From the NCBI GenBank assembly GCA_030433335.1, contig JAUILL010000027.1, positions 1 through 49,908 on the forward strand: DNA of 49,908 nucleotides, in the 5' to 3' direction. Under the pieces are notes generated by a model. It did no database searches. It was given only the letters and a program-made list of their open reading frames with translations, and was not told the DNA's origin. This DNA is from Alphaproteobacteria bacterium. Lineage in GTDB: Bacteria; Pseudomonadota; Alphaproteobacteria; Rhodobacterales; Rhodobacteraceae. Positions 8,372 through 17,647 of the stretch are shown here, piece by piece; positions within the stretch are counted from its first letter, which is position 1; each line of letters begins with the position of its first letter. Both the position numbers and the translations under genes were made by a program.

Positions 8372-10264
8372 TTAGCTGGCTGGATAGCCAAGCGTTTTCA
8401 AAGACGTCGCAATCTCATCGAGGATCGCGGGGTCGTCGATGGTCGCGGGCATCTTGAACTCTTCGCCGTCCGCGATCTTGACCATGGTGCCGCGCAGGAT
8501 CTTGCCCGAGCGGGTCTTGGGCAGGCGATCCACCACAACAGCCAGTTTGAAGGCAGCCACGGGGCCGATCTTGTCACGGACCAGCTTGACGCATTCCTTG
8601 ACCACATCGTCATGGTCGCGGCCGCAGCCCGAGTTCAGGCAGAGGAAACCAAGGGGCAGCTGGCCCTTCAGCTCATCCGCGACGCCGATCACGGCGCATT
8701 CGGCCACATCGGGGTGGGAGGCCAGAACCTCTTCCATGCCGCCGGTCGACAGGCGGTGGCCCGCGACGTTGATCACGTCATCGGTGCGCGCCATGATATA
8801 AAGGTAACCGTCCTCGTCCTTCATGCCCGCATCGCCGGTCTCGTAATAGCCGGGGAAGGTGTTCAGGTAGCTTTTCTTGAAGCGCTCTTCGGCGTTCCAC
8901 AGGTTCGGTAGGGTGCCGGGGGGAAGGGGCAGCTTGATGGCAATCGCGCCAAGGGTGCCTGCTTCGACCGGATGACCGGCCTCGTCCAGAATTTGCACGT
9001 CGTAGCCGGGCATCGGCACCGAGGGGCTGCCGAGTTTGACGGGCAGTTCTTCGATCCCCAGCGGGTTCGCCGCGATCGCCCAACCGGTTTCGGTCTGCCA
9101 CCAGTGGTCAATGATCGGAACGTTCAGTTTTTCCTGCGCCCATTCGATGGTCGCGGGATCCGCTCGTTCGCCCGCCAGATAGACCGCACGTAGTCCGCTC
9201 AGGTCGTACTTCTTGATGAACTCGCCGGTCGGGTCTTCGCGGCGCACGGCGCGGAAAGCCGTCGGCGCGGTGAAGAACGATTTGACCTTATGCTCGTCAA
9301 TGATGCGCCAGAAAGTTCCCGCATCGGGGGTGCCGATGGGCTTGCCCTCGAAGACGATGGTGGTGTTGCCGGTGATCAGCGGACCATAGCAGATATAGCT
9401 GTGACCGACGACCCAACCCACGTCCGACGCGGCCCAGAAGACTTCGCCGGGCTCGACGTTATAGATGTTCTTCATGGTCCAGTTCAGAGCGACCAGATGA
9501 CCTGCGGTGGGACGCATCACGCCCTTGGGCTGGCCGGTGGTGCCCGACGTGTAGAGAATATAGGCGGGGTGATTGCCTTCGACCGGAACGCATTCCGCAG
9601 GCTCGACGCCGTATTGGAAGCCGTGCCAGTTGTAGTCGCGGCCCTCTTCCAGATGGGCGACTTCTTGTTCGCGCTGGAGGATGACGCAGAAGTTGGGCTT
9701 GTGCTTGGCCAGATTAATGGCGCCGTCCAGAAGGGGCTTGTAGTGCACCACGCGGCCAGGCTCGATCCCGCAGGAGGCCGCGATGATCGCCTTGGGGGTC
9801 GCGTCGTCGATGCGGACCGCCAGTTCGTTCGCTGCAAAGCCGCCGAACACGACCGAGTGGATCGCGCCGATACGGGCGCAGGCCAGCATTGCCTCGAGCG
9901 CCTCGGGGATCATGGGCATGTAGATGATGACGCGGTCGCCCTTTTCCACGCCCTTGGCGCGCAGGGCACCGGCCAAACTGGCCACGCGGTTACGCAGCTC
10001 GAAATAGCTGATCTCGCGTTTGGTGTGGGTGACGGGGCTGTCATAGATGATCGCGGTCTGGTTGCCGCGGCCTGCCTCGACGTGGCGGTCCACGGCGTTC
10101 CAGCAGGTGTTCACCTTGGCGTCTGCGAACCATTCGTACAGGGGCGCGTTGTCACTGTTGAGTGCTTTGGTCGGCTTCTCGACCCAGTCGATAGCCTCGG
10201 CCTGAGCCATCCAGAACCCCTCGGGGTCGTTCTGCCAGCTCTTATAGATATCCTGATAGCCCAT
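8372..10264 (-). CDS. prpE: Propionyl-CoA synthetase
   Basis: The 630-residue AMP-forming acyl-CoA synthetase is close to acetyl-CoA synthetase and matches PrpE in length and start (GYQDIYKSWQNDPEGFW). The AMP-binding P-loop is YTSGTTGQPKG, the adenine region is WWQTETGW, and the hinge is YYETGDAG. K588 in TRSGKILRG is the catalytic, acetylatable lysine. It activates propionate to propionyl-CoA. The ribosome site is GAGGAGG. Three TTTGCAAA octamers upstream suggest control by a short-chain acyl-CoA regulator. MeaB in this window acts later in the same route. Confidence 0.92.
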   Translation of the reverse strand: MGYQDIYKSWQNDPEGFWMAQAEAIDWVEKPTKALNSDNAPLYEWFADAKVNTCWNAVDRHVEAGRGNQTAIIYDSPVTHTKREISYFELRNRVASLAGALRAKGVEKGDRVIIYMPMIPEALEAMLACARIGAIHSVVFGGFAANELAVRIDDATPKAIIAASCGIEPGRVVHYKPLLDGAINLAKHKPNFCVILQREQEVAHLEEGRDYNWHGFQYGVEPAECVPVEGNHPAYILYTSGTTGQPKGVMRPTAGHLVALNWTMKNIYNVEPGEVFWAASDVGWVVGHSYICYGPLITGNTTIVFEGKPIGTPDAGTFWRIIDEHKVKSFFTAPTAFRAVRREDPTGEFIKKYDLSGLRAVYLAGERADPATIEWAQEKLNVPIIDHWWQTETGWAIAANPLGIEELPVKLGSPSVPMPGYDVQILDEAGHPVEAGTLGAIAIKLPLPPGTLPNLWNAEERFKKSYLNTFPGYYETGDAGMKDEDGYLYIMARTDDVINVAGHRLSTGGMEEVLASHPDVAECAVIGVADELKGQLPLGFLCLNSGCGRDHDDVVKECVKLVRDKIGPVAAFKLAVVVDRLPKTRSGKILRGTMVKIADGEEFKMPATIDDPAILDEIATSLKTLGYPAS

Positions 10265-10351
10265 GGCGTCCTCCTCAAAATCTCCTCGACCAAAGAGCTA
10301 GGGCACGAGGGGGGCTTTGGGCAAGCGCGTTACCGTGAACATCGGGCTGAA

Positions 10352-10441
10352 TTTGCAAAATGCCGCAGGTGCAGCATGAATGGGTTTGCAAAGTCTTTTC
10401 AGGTTTTCAGCGAAGCGGTCAGAAAGCTGTCAATTTGCAAA
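10352..10441 (-). promoter_or_regulatory. Three TTTGCAAA palindromes upstream of prpE
   Basis: Perfect TTTGCAAA octamers lie at 10352-10359, 10385-10392 and 10434-10441, plus a TGCAAA half-site at 10459-10464. They are 88 to 170 bases upstream of the prpE start. TTTGCAAA pairs are the known target of PccR, the ScfR-family regulator of propionyl-CoA assimilation in Rhodobacter sphaeroides; the four-base spacing described there is not reproduced here. The whole 289-base gap between maeB and prpE holds no gene. Confidence 0.65.
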
Positions 10442-10504
10442 CCTTGCGAGTCTTGGGCTGCAAATCCGCGTGTGTTCCAGAGAATCACCTGACCTAGAAC
10501 GAGA

Positions 10505-10528
10505 ACAGCACCGGAGGGCCGGTGCTGT
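10505..10528 (-). terminator. Terminator of maeB
   Basis: Ten-base arms ACAGCACCGG and CCGGTGCTGT pair over a four-base loop, 26 bases past the maeB stop. The following minus-strand sequence TTCTCGTTC is only moderately T-rich. Confidence 0.75.
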
Positions 10529-10553
10529 CCATTGGTGAAATGGTGCTATCGGA

Positions 10554-12833
10554 TTAACCGTAGTGCGCCACAGGCGTGCCCGCGATCGCGGCCATGTTCA
10601 GCAGCCCTCGCGAACTGATCGAGTGGTTCACGATGTGCGCGCGGTTGCCCATGCCCATGAGGATCGGGCCGACTTCCAAGCCGCCGCCCTTCATCTTGAG
10701 GATATTGCGCACACCCGATGCGGCGTCTGCGTGGCCAAAGACCAGCGCGTTCGCTGCGCCCTGCAGGCGGTTCTGCGGGAACACGCGGGCGCAGAGGTCG
10801 GGGTCGAGCGCGGCGTCGATGTTCATCTCGCCTTCGTAGATGAAGTCGCGGGGCAGGCTGTCCAGAATGTCGATCGCGGCGCGGATGCGCTGCCCCGTGT
10901 CACAGTTGGTCGAGCCGAACTGCGACTGGGCACACAGCGCGATGCGTGGGGTCAGGCCAAACCGTTTGACGTGGCGCGCAGCGCCGATGACCGACTGCGC
11001 GATCTCTTCTGGGGTTGGGGTGGACCGCACGTGGGTGTCCGCGATGAACAGCGGCCCATCCTCTAGGATCATCATCGACAGCGCGCCATGGGGCCGGTGC
11101 TTCTTGCTGCCGAGGATCTGTTCCACATACTTCAGGTGCCAGCGGTATTCGCCAAAGGTGCCGCAGATCATGCTGTCCGCTTCTTCGCGCTGCACCATGA
11201 CGGCGGCAATCGCGGTCGAATTGGTACGCATGATCGCACGGGCCAGATCGGGGGTGACGCCGTCGCGGCACATGATCTGGTGGTAGGTCTCCCAGTAATC
11301 ACGGTAGCGCGGGTCGTTCTCGGGGTTCACCAAGTCAAAGTCACGACCGTGGCGGATGTTCAGACCCATCCGTTCGCAACGCATCTCGACCACTTCGGGA
11401 CGACCGATCAGGATCGGCTTCTCGGTGGTTTCCTCGAGGATTGCTTGGGCAGCGCGCAGGACGCGCTCGTCTTCACCTTCCGCGAACACGATGCGGCGCG
11501 AGGCGGTCGCGGCGGCCTCGAACACAGGTCGCATCAGCATGGCCGACTTAAAGACCGACTGGTTCAGCTTGGCTTTATAGGCTTCCAGATCCTCCAGCGG
11601 GCGCACGGCCACACCGGTTTCCATCGCGGCCTTGGCCACGGCGCTGGACACCACGCCCACCAGACGGGGGTCGAACGGTTTGGGGATCAGGTAGTCCGCG
11701 CCAAAGGTCATCTGCTCGCCTTGATAGGCGGCGGCAGCCTCGGCGCTGGTGGTCGCGCGGGCGAGGGCCGCGATCCCTTCGATGCAGGCCAGCTGCATCT
11801 CGTCGTTGATCTCGGTCGCACCCACGTCTAGCGCGCCGCGGAAGATGAACGGGAAGCACAGGACGTTGTTCACCTGATTGGGGAAGTCCGAGCGGCCGGT
11901 GGCGATGATCGCATCGGGGGCGACTTCGCGGGCCACGTCGGGCAGAATCTCGGGGTTCGGGTTGGCCAGCGCGAAAATAATCGGCTGCTTGGTCATCTTG
12001 GCGACCATCTCGGGCTTCAGCACGTTCGGGCCCGACAGGCCAAGGAACATGTCCGCGCCGTCGATCACCTCGGCCAGAGTACGCAGGTCCGATTTCTGGG
12101 CATAGGCGGCCTTCTGCGGGTTCATGTCGACCTCGCGGCCCTCATAGACCAGACCGTGAATGTCGCAGAGCCAGACGTTCTCGCGCTTGACCCCCAGTTT
12201 CAGCAGCATGTTCAGGCAGGCGATGCCCGCCGCGCCGCCGCCGGTGGAAACGATCTTGATGTCTTCGAACTTCTTGCCGGCGACGTGCAGGGCGTTCTTT
12301 GCTGCTGCTCCAACGACGATCGCGGTGCCGTGCTGGTCGTCGTGGAAGACAGGGATGTTCATCCGCTCGCGGCAGATTTTCTCGACGATAAAGCAGTCGG
12401 GGGCTTTGATATCCTCGAGGTTCACCGCGCCAAAGGTCGGCTCCAGCGAGCAGACGATGTCGGCCAGCTTCTCGGGGTCGCTTTCGTTGACCTCAATGTC
12501 AAAGGCGTCGATGTTCGCGAATTTCTTGAACAGAACGGCCTTGCCTTCCATCACGGGCTTCGAGGCCAGCGCGCCGATGTTCCCCAGCCCCAGTACCGCG
12601 GTGCCGTTCGAGATGACCGCCACAAGGTTGCCCTTGGCAGTATAGCGGGCGGCGTTCTGCGCGTCGTCCTTGATCTCGAGGCAGGCCTCGGCCACGCCGG
12701 GCGAATAGGCGCGGCTCAGGTCGCGGCCGTTTGCCATCGGTTTGGTTGCGCGAATTTCAAGCTTACCGGGCTTGGGGTGTTCGTGATAAAACAGAGCTGC
12801 CTGACGCAGCGTTTCATTCTGTTGCTCGGACAT
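10554..12833 (-). CDS. maeB: NADP-dependent malic enzyme with phosphotransacetylase-like domain
   Basis: This 759-residue protein is a two-domain MaeB. The malic enzyme part spans about residues 1-430, with the substrate loop SRAYSPGVAEAC and a GLGNIG nucleotide motif. The phosphate acetyl/butyryl-transferase domain follows to the C-terminus; in MaeB it is regulatory rather than catalytic. It decarboxylates malate to pyruvate with NADPH, a step needed when C4 acids arise from propionate or acetate. AAGGGGA precedes the ATG. The divergent cdd operon starts 198 bases away. Confidence 0.93.
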   Translation of the reverse strand: MSEQQNETLRQAALFYHEHPKPGKLEIRATKPMANGRDLSRAYSPGVAEACLEIKDDAQNAARYTAKGNLVAVISNGTAVLGLGNIGALASKPVMEGKAVLFKKFANIDAFDIEVNESDPEKLADIVCSLEPTFGAVNLEDIKAPDCFIVEKICRERMNIPVFHDDQHGTAIVVGAAAKNALHVAGKKFEDIKIVSTGGGAAGIACLNMLLKLGVKRENVWLCDIHGLVYEGREVDMNPQKAAYAQKSDLRTLAEVIDGADMFLGLSGPNVLKPEMVAKMTKQPIIFALANPNPEILPDVAREVAPDAIIATGRSDFPNQVNNVLCFPFIFRGALDVGATEINDEMQLACIEGIAALARATTSAEAAAAYQGEQMTFGADYLIPKPFDPRLVGVVSSAVAKAAMETGVAVRPLEDLEAYKAKLNQSVFKSAMLMRPVFEAAATASRRIVFAEGEDERVLRAAQAILEETTEKPILIGRPEVVEMRCERMGLNIRHGRDFDLVNPENDPRYRDYWETYHQIMCRDGVTPDLARAIMRTNSTAIAAVMVQREEADSMICGTFGEYRWHLKYVEQILGSKKHRPHGALSMMILEDGPLFIADTHVRSTPTPEEIAQSVIGAARHVKRFGLTPRIALCAQSQFGSTNCDTGQRIRAAIDILDSLPRDFIYEGEMNIDAALDPDLCARVFPQNRLQGAANALVFGHADAASGVRNILKMKGGGLEVGPILMGMGNRAHIVNHSISSRGLLNMAAIAGTPVAHYG

Positions 12834-13031
12834 GACGAGTCCCCTTGGGAATTTTTGTTTAGCGTTAAACTATTTTTCTGCGCGTTTAAAGATAGCGAAT
12901 TGGAAAACCTTCGCCGCACTGCCGCATAAATTGGCCTGACGTGGCGTGGTTCCGCCGGTCCGGCTCTTGTCAAATCCTGTCGTAAAAGGTTCACTGTCTT
13001 TGACCATTTGATCAAACGGCGGAGAGCCCCG

Positions 13032-13427
13032 ATGTCCCTGCGCGATGACGCGATGAAAGTGCGTGAAAACGCCTATGCGCCCTATTCGAATTTCAAGGTA
13101 GGCGCGGCGGTGCGCGCCACTGATGGCGCGGTCCATCAGGGGTGCAACGTGGAAAACATCGCCTACCCCGAGGGGACCTGCGCCGAAGCGGGCGCGATTG
13201 CGGCCATGTGTGCCGCCGGAGGCAGCCGGGAGATCGCCGAGGTTTACGTGATCGCCGACAGTCCGACGCCCGTGCCGCCCTGTGGGGGGTGCCGCCAGAA
13301 GCTGGCCGAGTTTGCGCCGCGCGACACGCCGGTGACTTTGGCGACCGTCGATGGGGCAGAGCTGAAGACAACCGTGGGCGATCTGCTGCCCGGTATGTTT
13401 GACGCAAGCCACATGGAACGCACCTGA
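13032..13427 (+). CDS. cdd: Cytidine deaminase
   Basis: The 131-residue homotetrameric-type enzyme deaminates cytidine and deoxycytidine. The catalytic zinc site is C50 with the proton shuttle E52 (GTCAEAG), plus C84 and C87 in PCGGC; CNVEN binds the ribose. The start at 13032 was chosen because GGAGAG lies just upstream and the family starts there; an in-frame codon eight residues earlier lacks support. First gene of a five-gene salvage operon; its TGA shares one base with the deoA ATG. Confidence 0.94.
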   Translation: MSLRDDAMKVRENAYAPYSNFKVGAAVRATDGAVHQGCNVENIAYPEGTCAEAGAIAAMCAAGGSREIAEVYVIADSPTPVPPCGGCRQKLAEFAPRDTPVTLATVDGAELKTTVGDLLPGMFDASHMERT

Positions 13428-14731
13428 TGGACACCCGCCGTCTGCTGTCTGACCTGCGCGCGGGCCGTCTGCCCGCGCCCGAAGACCTGCGCGCCTTTGC
13501 GCTGGGGCTGGGTACAGGCGAGGTCAGCGATGCGCAGGCGGGGGCGTTCGCAATGGGCGTGTGTCTGGGCGCTTTGGGGCCAGAGGGACGCGTGGCGCTG
13601 ACCTTGGCAATGCGCGACAGCGGCGACTGTTTGCAGTGGGATTTGAACGGGCCGGTGCTGGACAAACACTCGACCGGCGGGCTGGGAGATTGCACCAGCC
13701 TGATCGTCGCGCCCGCGCTGGTGGCCTGTGGGGCCTATGTGCCGATGATCTCGGGGCGGGGCTTGGGGCATACGGGTGGGACGCTGGATAAACTGGAGGC
13801 GATCCCCGATCTGCGTACCGATCTGTCCGAAGCGCGGTTGCGGCGGCAGGTGGCGGATGTGGGCTGTGCAATTGTCGGGGCCACGGGGCGGATCGCGCCT
13901 GCGGACAAGCGGCTTTATGCGGTGCGGGATGTGACCTCGACCGTGGATAGCCTTGATCTGATCACGGCCTCGATCCTGTCCAAGAAGCTGGCTGCAGGGC
14001 TGGATGCCTTGGTGCTGGATGTGAAATGGGGGACGGGGGCGTTCATGACCTCGCCCGAGGCGGCGCGGGAACTGGCGCTGTCCCTGGTCGGGACGGCGAA
14101 TGCGGCGGGATGTCCGACGACGGCGCTGATTTCCGACATGAACCAACCCTTGGCGCGGTCGATGGGCAACGCGCTGGAGATCGCCGAGGTTATGGCTGTG
14201 CTGACGGGTCCCGAACGTGGGGCTTTGTTCGAGTTGTCCTGCGCGTTGGGGGCCGAGGTTCTGGTGTCTGGCGGTTTGGCGGCGACGCCGGAAGAGGGCG
14301 TTCAACGCATGGAAATGGCGATAAACAGCGGCACCGCTGCCGAAGTTTTCGAGCGCATGATCGCCGCCCAAGGTGGGCCGAGCCGGTTCGCCAGCGAATG
14401 GGGCGCCTTGTTGCCAGAGGCGACGGTGATCCAAGAAGTATACGCCCCCGAGGCGGGATTTGTGGCCGCGATGGACGGGCGTGCTTTGGGCGCTGCGGTG
14501 GTTGCGCTAGGCGGGGGGCGATTGGTCGAGACCGACCGTGTGGACCCGTCGGTCGGGATTTCGGATGTGGCGCGATTGGGGGATGCGGTCGACCGTGGCC
14601 AGCCCATCGCCCGCATCCACGCCCGCACCGAAGCCGAGGTTGAGCGCGCCGCCCAAGCCGTTCTGTCAGCGGTGCAGATTGGCGAAATGCCCGTGCCAGC
14701 GTCGCTCGTCGTCGAAAGGATCACAGCATGA
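13427..14731 (+). CDS. deoA: Thymidine phosphorylase
   Basis: The 434-residue nucleoside phosphorylase family II enzyme splits thymidine/deoxyuridine into base and deoxyribose-1-phosphate. The phosphate-binding signature DKHSTGG and the glycine-rich SGRGLGHTGGTLDKLE block are present. It starts on the last base of the cdd stop (TGATG) and ends overlapping deoB by four bases (ATGA), so translation is likely coupled. The product deoxyribose-1-phosphate is the substrate of DeoB downstream. Confidence 0.95.
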   Translation: MDTRRLLSDLRAGRLPAPEDLRAFALGLGTGEVSDAQAGAFAMGVCLGALGPEGRVALTLAMRDSGDCLQWDLNGPVLDKHSTGGLGDCTSLIVAPALVACGAYVPMISGRGLGHTGGTLDKLEAIPDLRTDLSEARLRRQVADVGCAIVGATGRIAPADKRLYAVRDVTSTVDSLDLITASILSKKLAAGLDALVLDVKWGTGAFMTSPEAARELALSLVGTANAAGCPTTALISDMNQPLARSMGNALEIAEVMAVLTGPERGALFELSCALGAEVLVSGGLAATPEEGVQRMEMAINSGTAAEVFERMIAAQGGPSRFASEWGALLPEATVIQEVYAPEAGFVAAMDGRALGAAVVALGGGRLVETDRVDPSVGISDVARLGDAVDRGQPIARIHARTEAEVERAAQAVLSAVQIGEMPVPASLVVERITA

Positions 14732-15930
14732 CCCGCGCATTTCTGGTGGTGATGGACTCGGTCGGGATCGGCGGAGCGCCTGATGCGGATCAGTTCTTTA
14801 ACGGCGATCTGCCGGACACGGGGGCGAACACGCTGGGCCATATCGCGCAGGCCTGTGCCGAGGGGCGGGCAGAAGAGGGGCGCTCTGGTCCCCTACGGGT
14901 GCCGGTGCTGGAAAGTTTGGGCTTGGGGCAGGCGGTGCGTCTGGCCAATGGCGATCCGGTGGTGGATCAGCCGAGCGGCCTCTGGGGGGCGGCGACCGAG
15001 GTGAGCCGCGGCAAGGATACCCCCAGCGGGCACTGGGAACTGGCGGGAGTGCCGGTGCCTTGGGACTGGACCTATTTTCCCGACACCACGCCTGCGTTCC
15101 CCGATGATCTGGTGGCCGAGGTCGCGAAGGCCGCCGGAACCGACGGCATCCTTGGGAGCTGCCACGCCAGCGGCACCGCGATTATCGACAAACTGGCCGA
15201 AGAGCATATCCGCACCGGCCAGCCGATCTGCTATACCTCGGCGGACAGTGTGTTCCAGATCGCAGCGCATGAGGAACACTTTGGTCTGGGTCGCCTGCTA
15301 AAGCTGTGCGCTGACATCGCGCCGACCCTGCACAAGATGAAGGTCGGGCGTGTGATCGCGCGGCCCTTCGTCGGGGATGCCGAAACGGGCTATACCCGCA
15401 CCACCAACCGCAAAGATTTCGCTCTTGCGCCCCCAAATCCGACTCTGTGCGATTGGGTCAGCGGGGCAGGGCGTGAGGTGATCGGTGTGGGCAAAATCGG
15501 CGACATCTTTTCCATGCACGGCATTACCCAACTTCACAAAGGCAGTGACACGCAGCTGATGGACCATCTGGACAGGCTGGTGGATGACGCGCCTGAGGGC
15601 ATCCTGACCTTTGCCAATTTCGTGGAGTTTGACAGCCTCTATGGCCACCGCCGCGATGTGGCAGGCTATGCCCGCGCGTTGGAGTGGTTCGACACGCGGA
15701 TCGGGGCGATCCTGCCGCGCCTGCGCGAGGGCGATCTGCTGATCATCACCGCCGATCACGGCAACGATCCCACGTGGCACGGCACAGACCATACTCGCGA
15801 ACGGGTGCCGGTGCTGGGCTACGGCGTGGGGGCGAAACCGATCGGACTGGTTGCCTTTGCCGACGTGGCTGCCAGTATCGCGGAACACCTGAATATCCCC
15901 GCCCAAGGGCCGGGAAGGAGCTTTCTATGA
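14728..15930 (+). CDS. deoB: Phosphopentomutase
   Basis: The 400-residue alkaline-phosphatase-superfamily enzyme converts (deoxy)ribose-1-phosphate to the 5-phosphate. The N-terminal metal site is VVMDSVGIGGAPDA; the C-terminal metal ligands are in ADHGNDPTWHGTDHTRE, typical of DeoB. The length matches E. coli DeoB (407). The start overlaps the deoA stop and the stop overlaps the add start, each as ATGA. No deoC aldolase is next to it in this window. Confidence 0.96.
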   Translation: MTRAFLVVMDSVGIGGAPDADQFFNGDLPDTGANTLGHIAQACAEGRAEEGRSGPLRVPVLESLGLGQAVRLANGDPVVDQPSGLWGAATEVSRGKDTPSGHWELAGVPVPWDWTYFPDTTPAFPDDLVAEVAKAAGTDGILGSCHASGTAIIDKLAEEHIRTGQPICYTSADSVFQIAAHEEHFGLGRLLKLCADIAPTLHKMKVGRVIARPFVGDAETGYTRTTNRKDFALAPPNPTLCDWVSGAGREVIGVGKIGDIFSMHGITQLHKGSDTQLMDHLDRLVDDAPEGILTFANFVEFDSLYGHRRDVAGYARALEWFDTRIGAILPRLREGDLLIITADHGNDPTWHGTDHTRERVPVLGYGVGAKPIGLVAFADVAASIAEHLNIPAQGPGRSFL

Positions 15931-16937
15931 CAGAAGAAGAGATGGAACATCCGCCGGTCAACCTGCCCAAGGTCGAGCTGCACACCCATATCGAAGGGGC
16001 CGCGCAGCCGGATTTCATCCGCCAACTGGCGTTCGAGAAAAAAATATACATCAGCGGGATTTTTGGTGACCGCGGGGCCTATCGGTACAAAGGGTTCCTT
16101 GAGTTCCTGCAGGTCTACGAGGCCGCGACCACTGTTCTGAAAACCCCTGAGGACTTTCGCCGCCTGACCCTGTCGGTGCTGGAAAACGCCGCCGAGAATG
16201 GCGTCATCTATATGGAGAGCTTCCTGTCGCCCGAATTCTGCGGCGGGGCGGATGTGGGTGCGTGGACCGAGTTCTTGCACGCCATTCAAGACGGCGCCGC
16301 CGAGGCCAAGAAGAAATACGATATTGAAATGCGCGGCGTGGTGACCTGCATCCGCCATTTCGGGCCCGACAAAGCCAAGCTGACCGCGATCTGCGCCGCC
16401 GAAACGGCGGGGGATTTCGTGACCGGTTTCGGCATGGGCGGCGATGAAAACGCGGGCCACCAGCGGGACTTTATGTGGGCCTATGACTGCGCCCGAGAGG
16501 CCGGCCTGGGCCTGACCACCCACGCCGGTGAATGGCGCGGCCCCCAAGAGGTACGCGATGCCATCGACGACCTGAAGGTCACGCGGATTGGCCACGGTGT
16601 CCGCTGCATCGAGGATATGCGGCTGGTCGAACATCTGGCCGAACAGGAAATCACGCTCGAGGTTTGCCCAGGCTCAAACGTCGCGCTCGGCGTGTATCCC
16701 GATCTAAAAAGCCACCCGATTGAGCGGCTTCGCGCTTATGGTGTGAAAGTCACGGTATCGACTGACGATCCGCCTTTCTTCCACACCACGATGCAGCAAG
16801 AGTACGCCGGACTGACAGAAACCTTTGGCTGGGACTCCCGCCATTTCAAAGAAATAACTCTCAATGCCGTTGCGGCTGCTTTCTGCGATGCAGCCACCAA
16901 AGACGCGCTGACCAAACGACTGGAGGACGCCTTTTGA
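15927..16937 (+). CDS. add: Adenosine deaminase
   Basis: This 336-residue metal-dependent (TIM-barrel) deaminase converts adenosine to inosine. Zinc ligands H19 and H21 lie in LHTHIEG; further conserved blocks are the THAGEW histidine, RIGHGVR and VSTDDPP. The start at the ATGA overlap with deoB has GGAAGGAG upstream. Adenine deaminase is a related alternative, but the operon of nucleoside enzymes favours adenosine. Confidence 0.9.
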   Translation: MTEEEMEHPPVNLPKVELHTHIEGAAQPDFIRQLAFEKKIYISGIFGDRGAYRYKGFLEFLQVYEAATTVLKTPEDFRRLTLSVLENAAENGVIYMESFLSPEFCGGADVGAWTEFLHAIQDGAAEAKKKYDIEMRGVVTCIRHFGPDKAKLTAICAAETAGDFVTGFGMGGDENAGHQRDFMWAYDCAREAGLGLTTHAGEWRGPQEVRDAIDDLKVTRIGHGVRCIEDMRLVEHLAEQEITLEVCPGSNVALGVYPDLKSHPIERLRAYGVKVTVSTDDPPFFHTTMQQEYAGLTETFGWDSRHFKEITLNAVAAAFCDAATKDALTKRLEDAF

Positions 16938-17581
16938 TCGACCAATCCAACCCGCCCCACCTGACTGTCGTCGATCACCCGCTGGTCCAGCACAAGCTGA
17001 CCCACATGCGCAAAGTGGGAACGCCCACCGGTGTCTTTCGGCAACTTCTTCGCGAGATCAGCCAGCTTTTGGCCTACGAGATTACCCGTAATCTGGAGAT
17101 GACCAAAGAAACCATCGAAACGCCATTGTGCGAGATGGAAGCGCCGGTTCTGGATGGCAAAAAACTGGCCCTGATCTCGATCCTGCGGGCGGGCAATGGC
17201 CTGTTGGACGGCGTTCTCGAACTGGTACCGTCTGCCCGTGTCGGCTTCGTCGGATTGTATCGCGATGAGGAAACACTGGAGCCCGTCGAGTACTATTTCA
17301 AGGTGCCCGAAGCGATGGGTGAACGTCTTGTAATCGCGGTCGATCCCATGCTCGCGACCGGAAATTCGGCTGTGGCTGCGATCGACATGCTCAAGAAGGC
17401 AGGGGCCAAGAATATCCGCTTCATGTGCCTTTTGGCCGCGCCCGAGGGCGTGGAAACAATGCGCAAGGCGCACCCCGATGTTCCGATCGTCACGGCCTCG
17501 CTGGATGAGCGCCTGAATGAACACGGATACATCGTTCCGGGTCTTGGTGATGCCGGAGACAGGATGTTTGGCACTAAGTGA
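16934..17581 (+). CDS. upp: Uracil phosphoribosyltransferase with TTG start
   Basis: The 215-residue enzyme makes UMP from uracil and PRPP. The PRPP loop [10 protein letters not shown] is at 137-146, and the C-terminal uracil-binding GLGDAGDR is present. The start is a TTG that overlaps the add stop (TTGA), with GGAGG seven bases upstream. The next ATG, 24 codons in, would remove the conserved HPLVQHKLT region. Last gene of the salvage operon; it recovers uracil released from pyrimidine nucleosides. Confidence 0.94.
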   Translation: MIDQSNPPHLTVVDHPLVQHKLTHMRKVGTPTGVFRQLLREISQLLAYEITRNLEMTKETIETPLCEMEAPVLDGKKLALISILRAGNGLLDGVLELVPSARVGFVGLYRDEETLEPVEYYFKVPEAMGERLVIAVDPMLATGNSAVAAIDMLKKAGAKNIRFMCLLAAPEGVETMRKAHPDVPIVTASLDERLNEHGYIVPGLGDAGDRMFGTK

Positions 17582-17599
17582 TGTGGTAGTTATTGCCTT

Positions 17600-17642
17600 A
17601 CCCCCAACCACTGTGCAATCTGTGCACAGTGTTACTGGGGGT
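17600..17642 (+). promoter_or_regulatory. Two-tier hairpin ending at the SPOR gene ribosome site
   Basis: Inner arms CACTGTGCA (17609-17617) and TGCACAGTG (17623-17631) pair over a five-base loop; outer arms ACCCCCA (17600-17606) and TGGGGGT (17636-17642) close the structure. The right outer arm is the only G-rich, Shine-Dalgarno-like stretch before the ATG at 17648. It could be the upp terminator, a leader that hides the ribosome site, or both. The T-run after it is only TTT. Confidence 0.6.
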
Positions 17643-17647
17643 TTACT

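Noticed and set aside
9290..10492. 400-codon plus-strand frame opposite prpE
   Set aside because: Antisense frame created by GC-rich codon bias; prpE has full-length family motifs and no ribosome site or family feature supports the opposite frame.
13244..14434. 396-codon minus-strand frame opposite cdd and deoA
   Set aside because: Shadow of deoA; His/Gln/Arg-rich with no recognisable domain.
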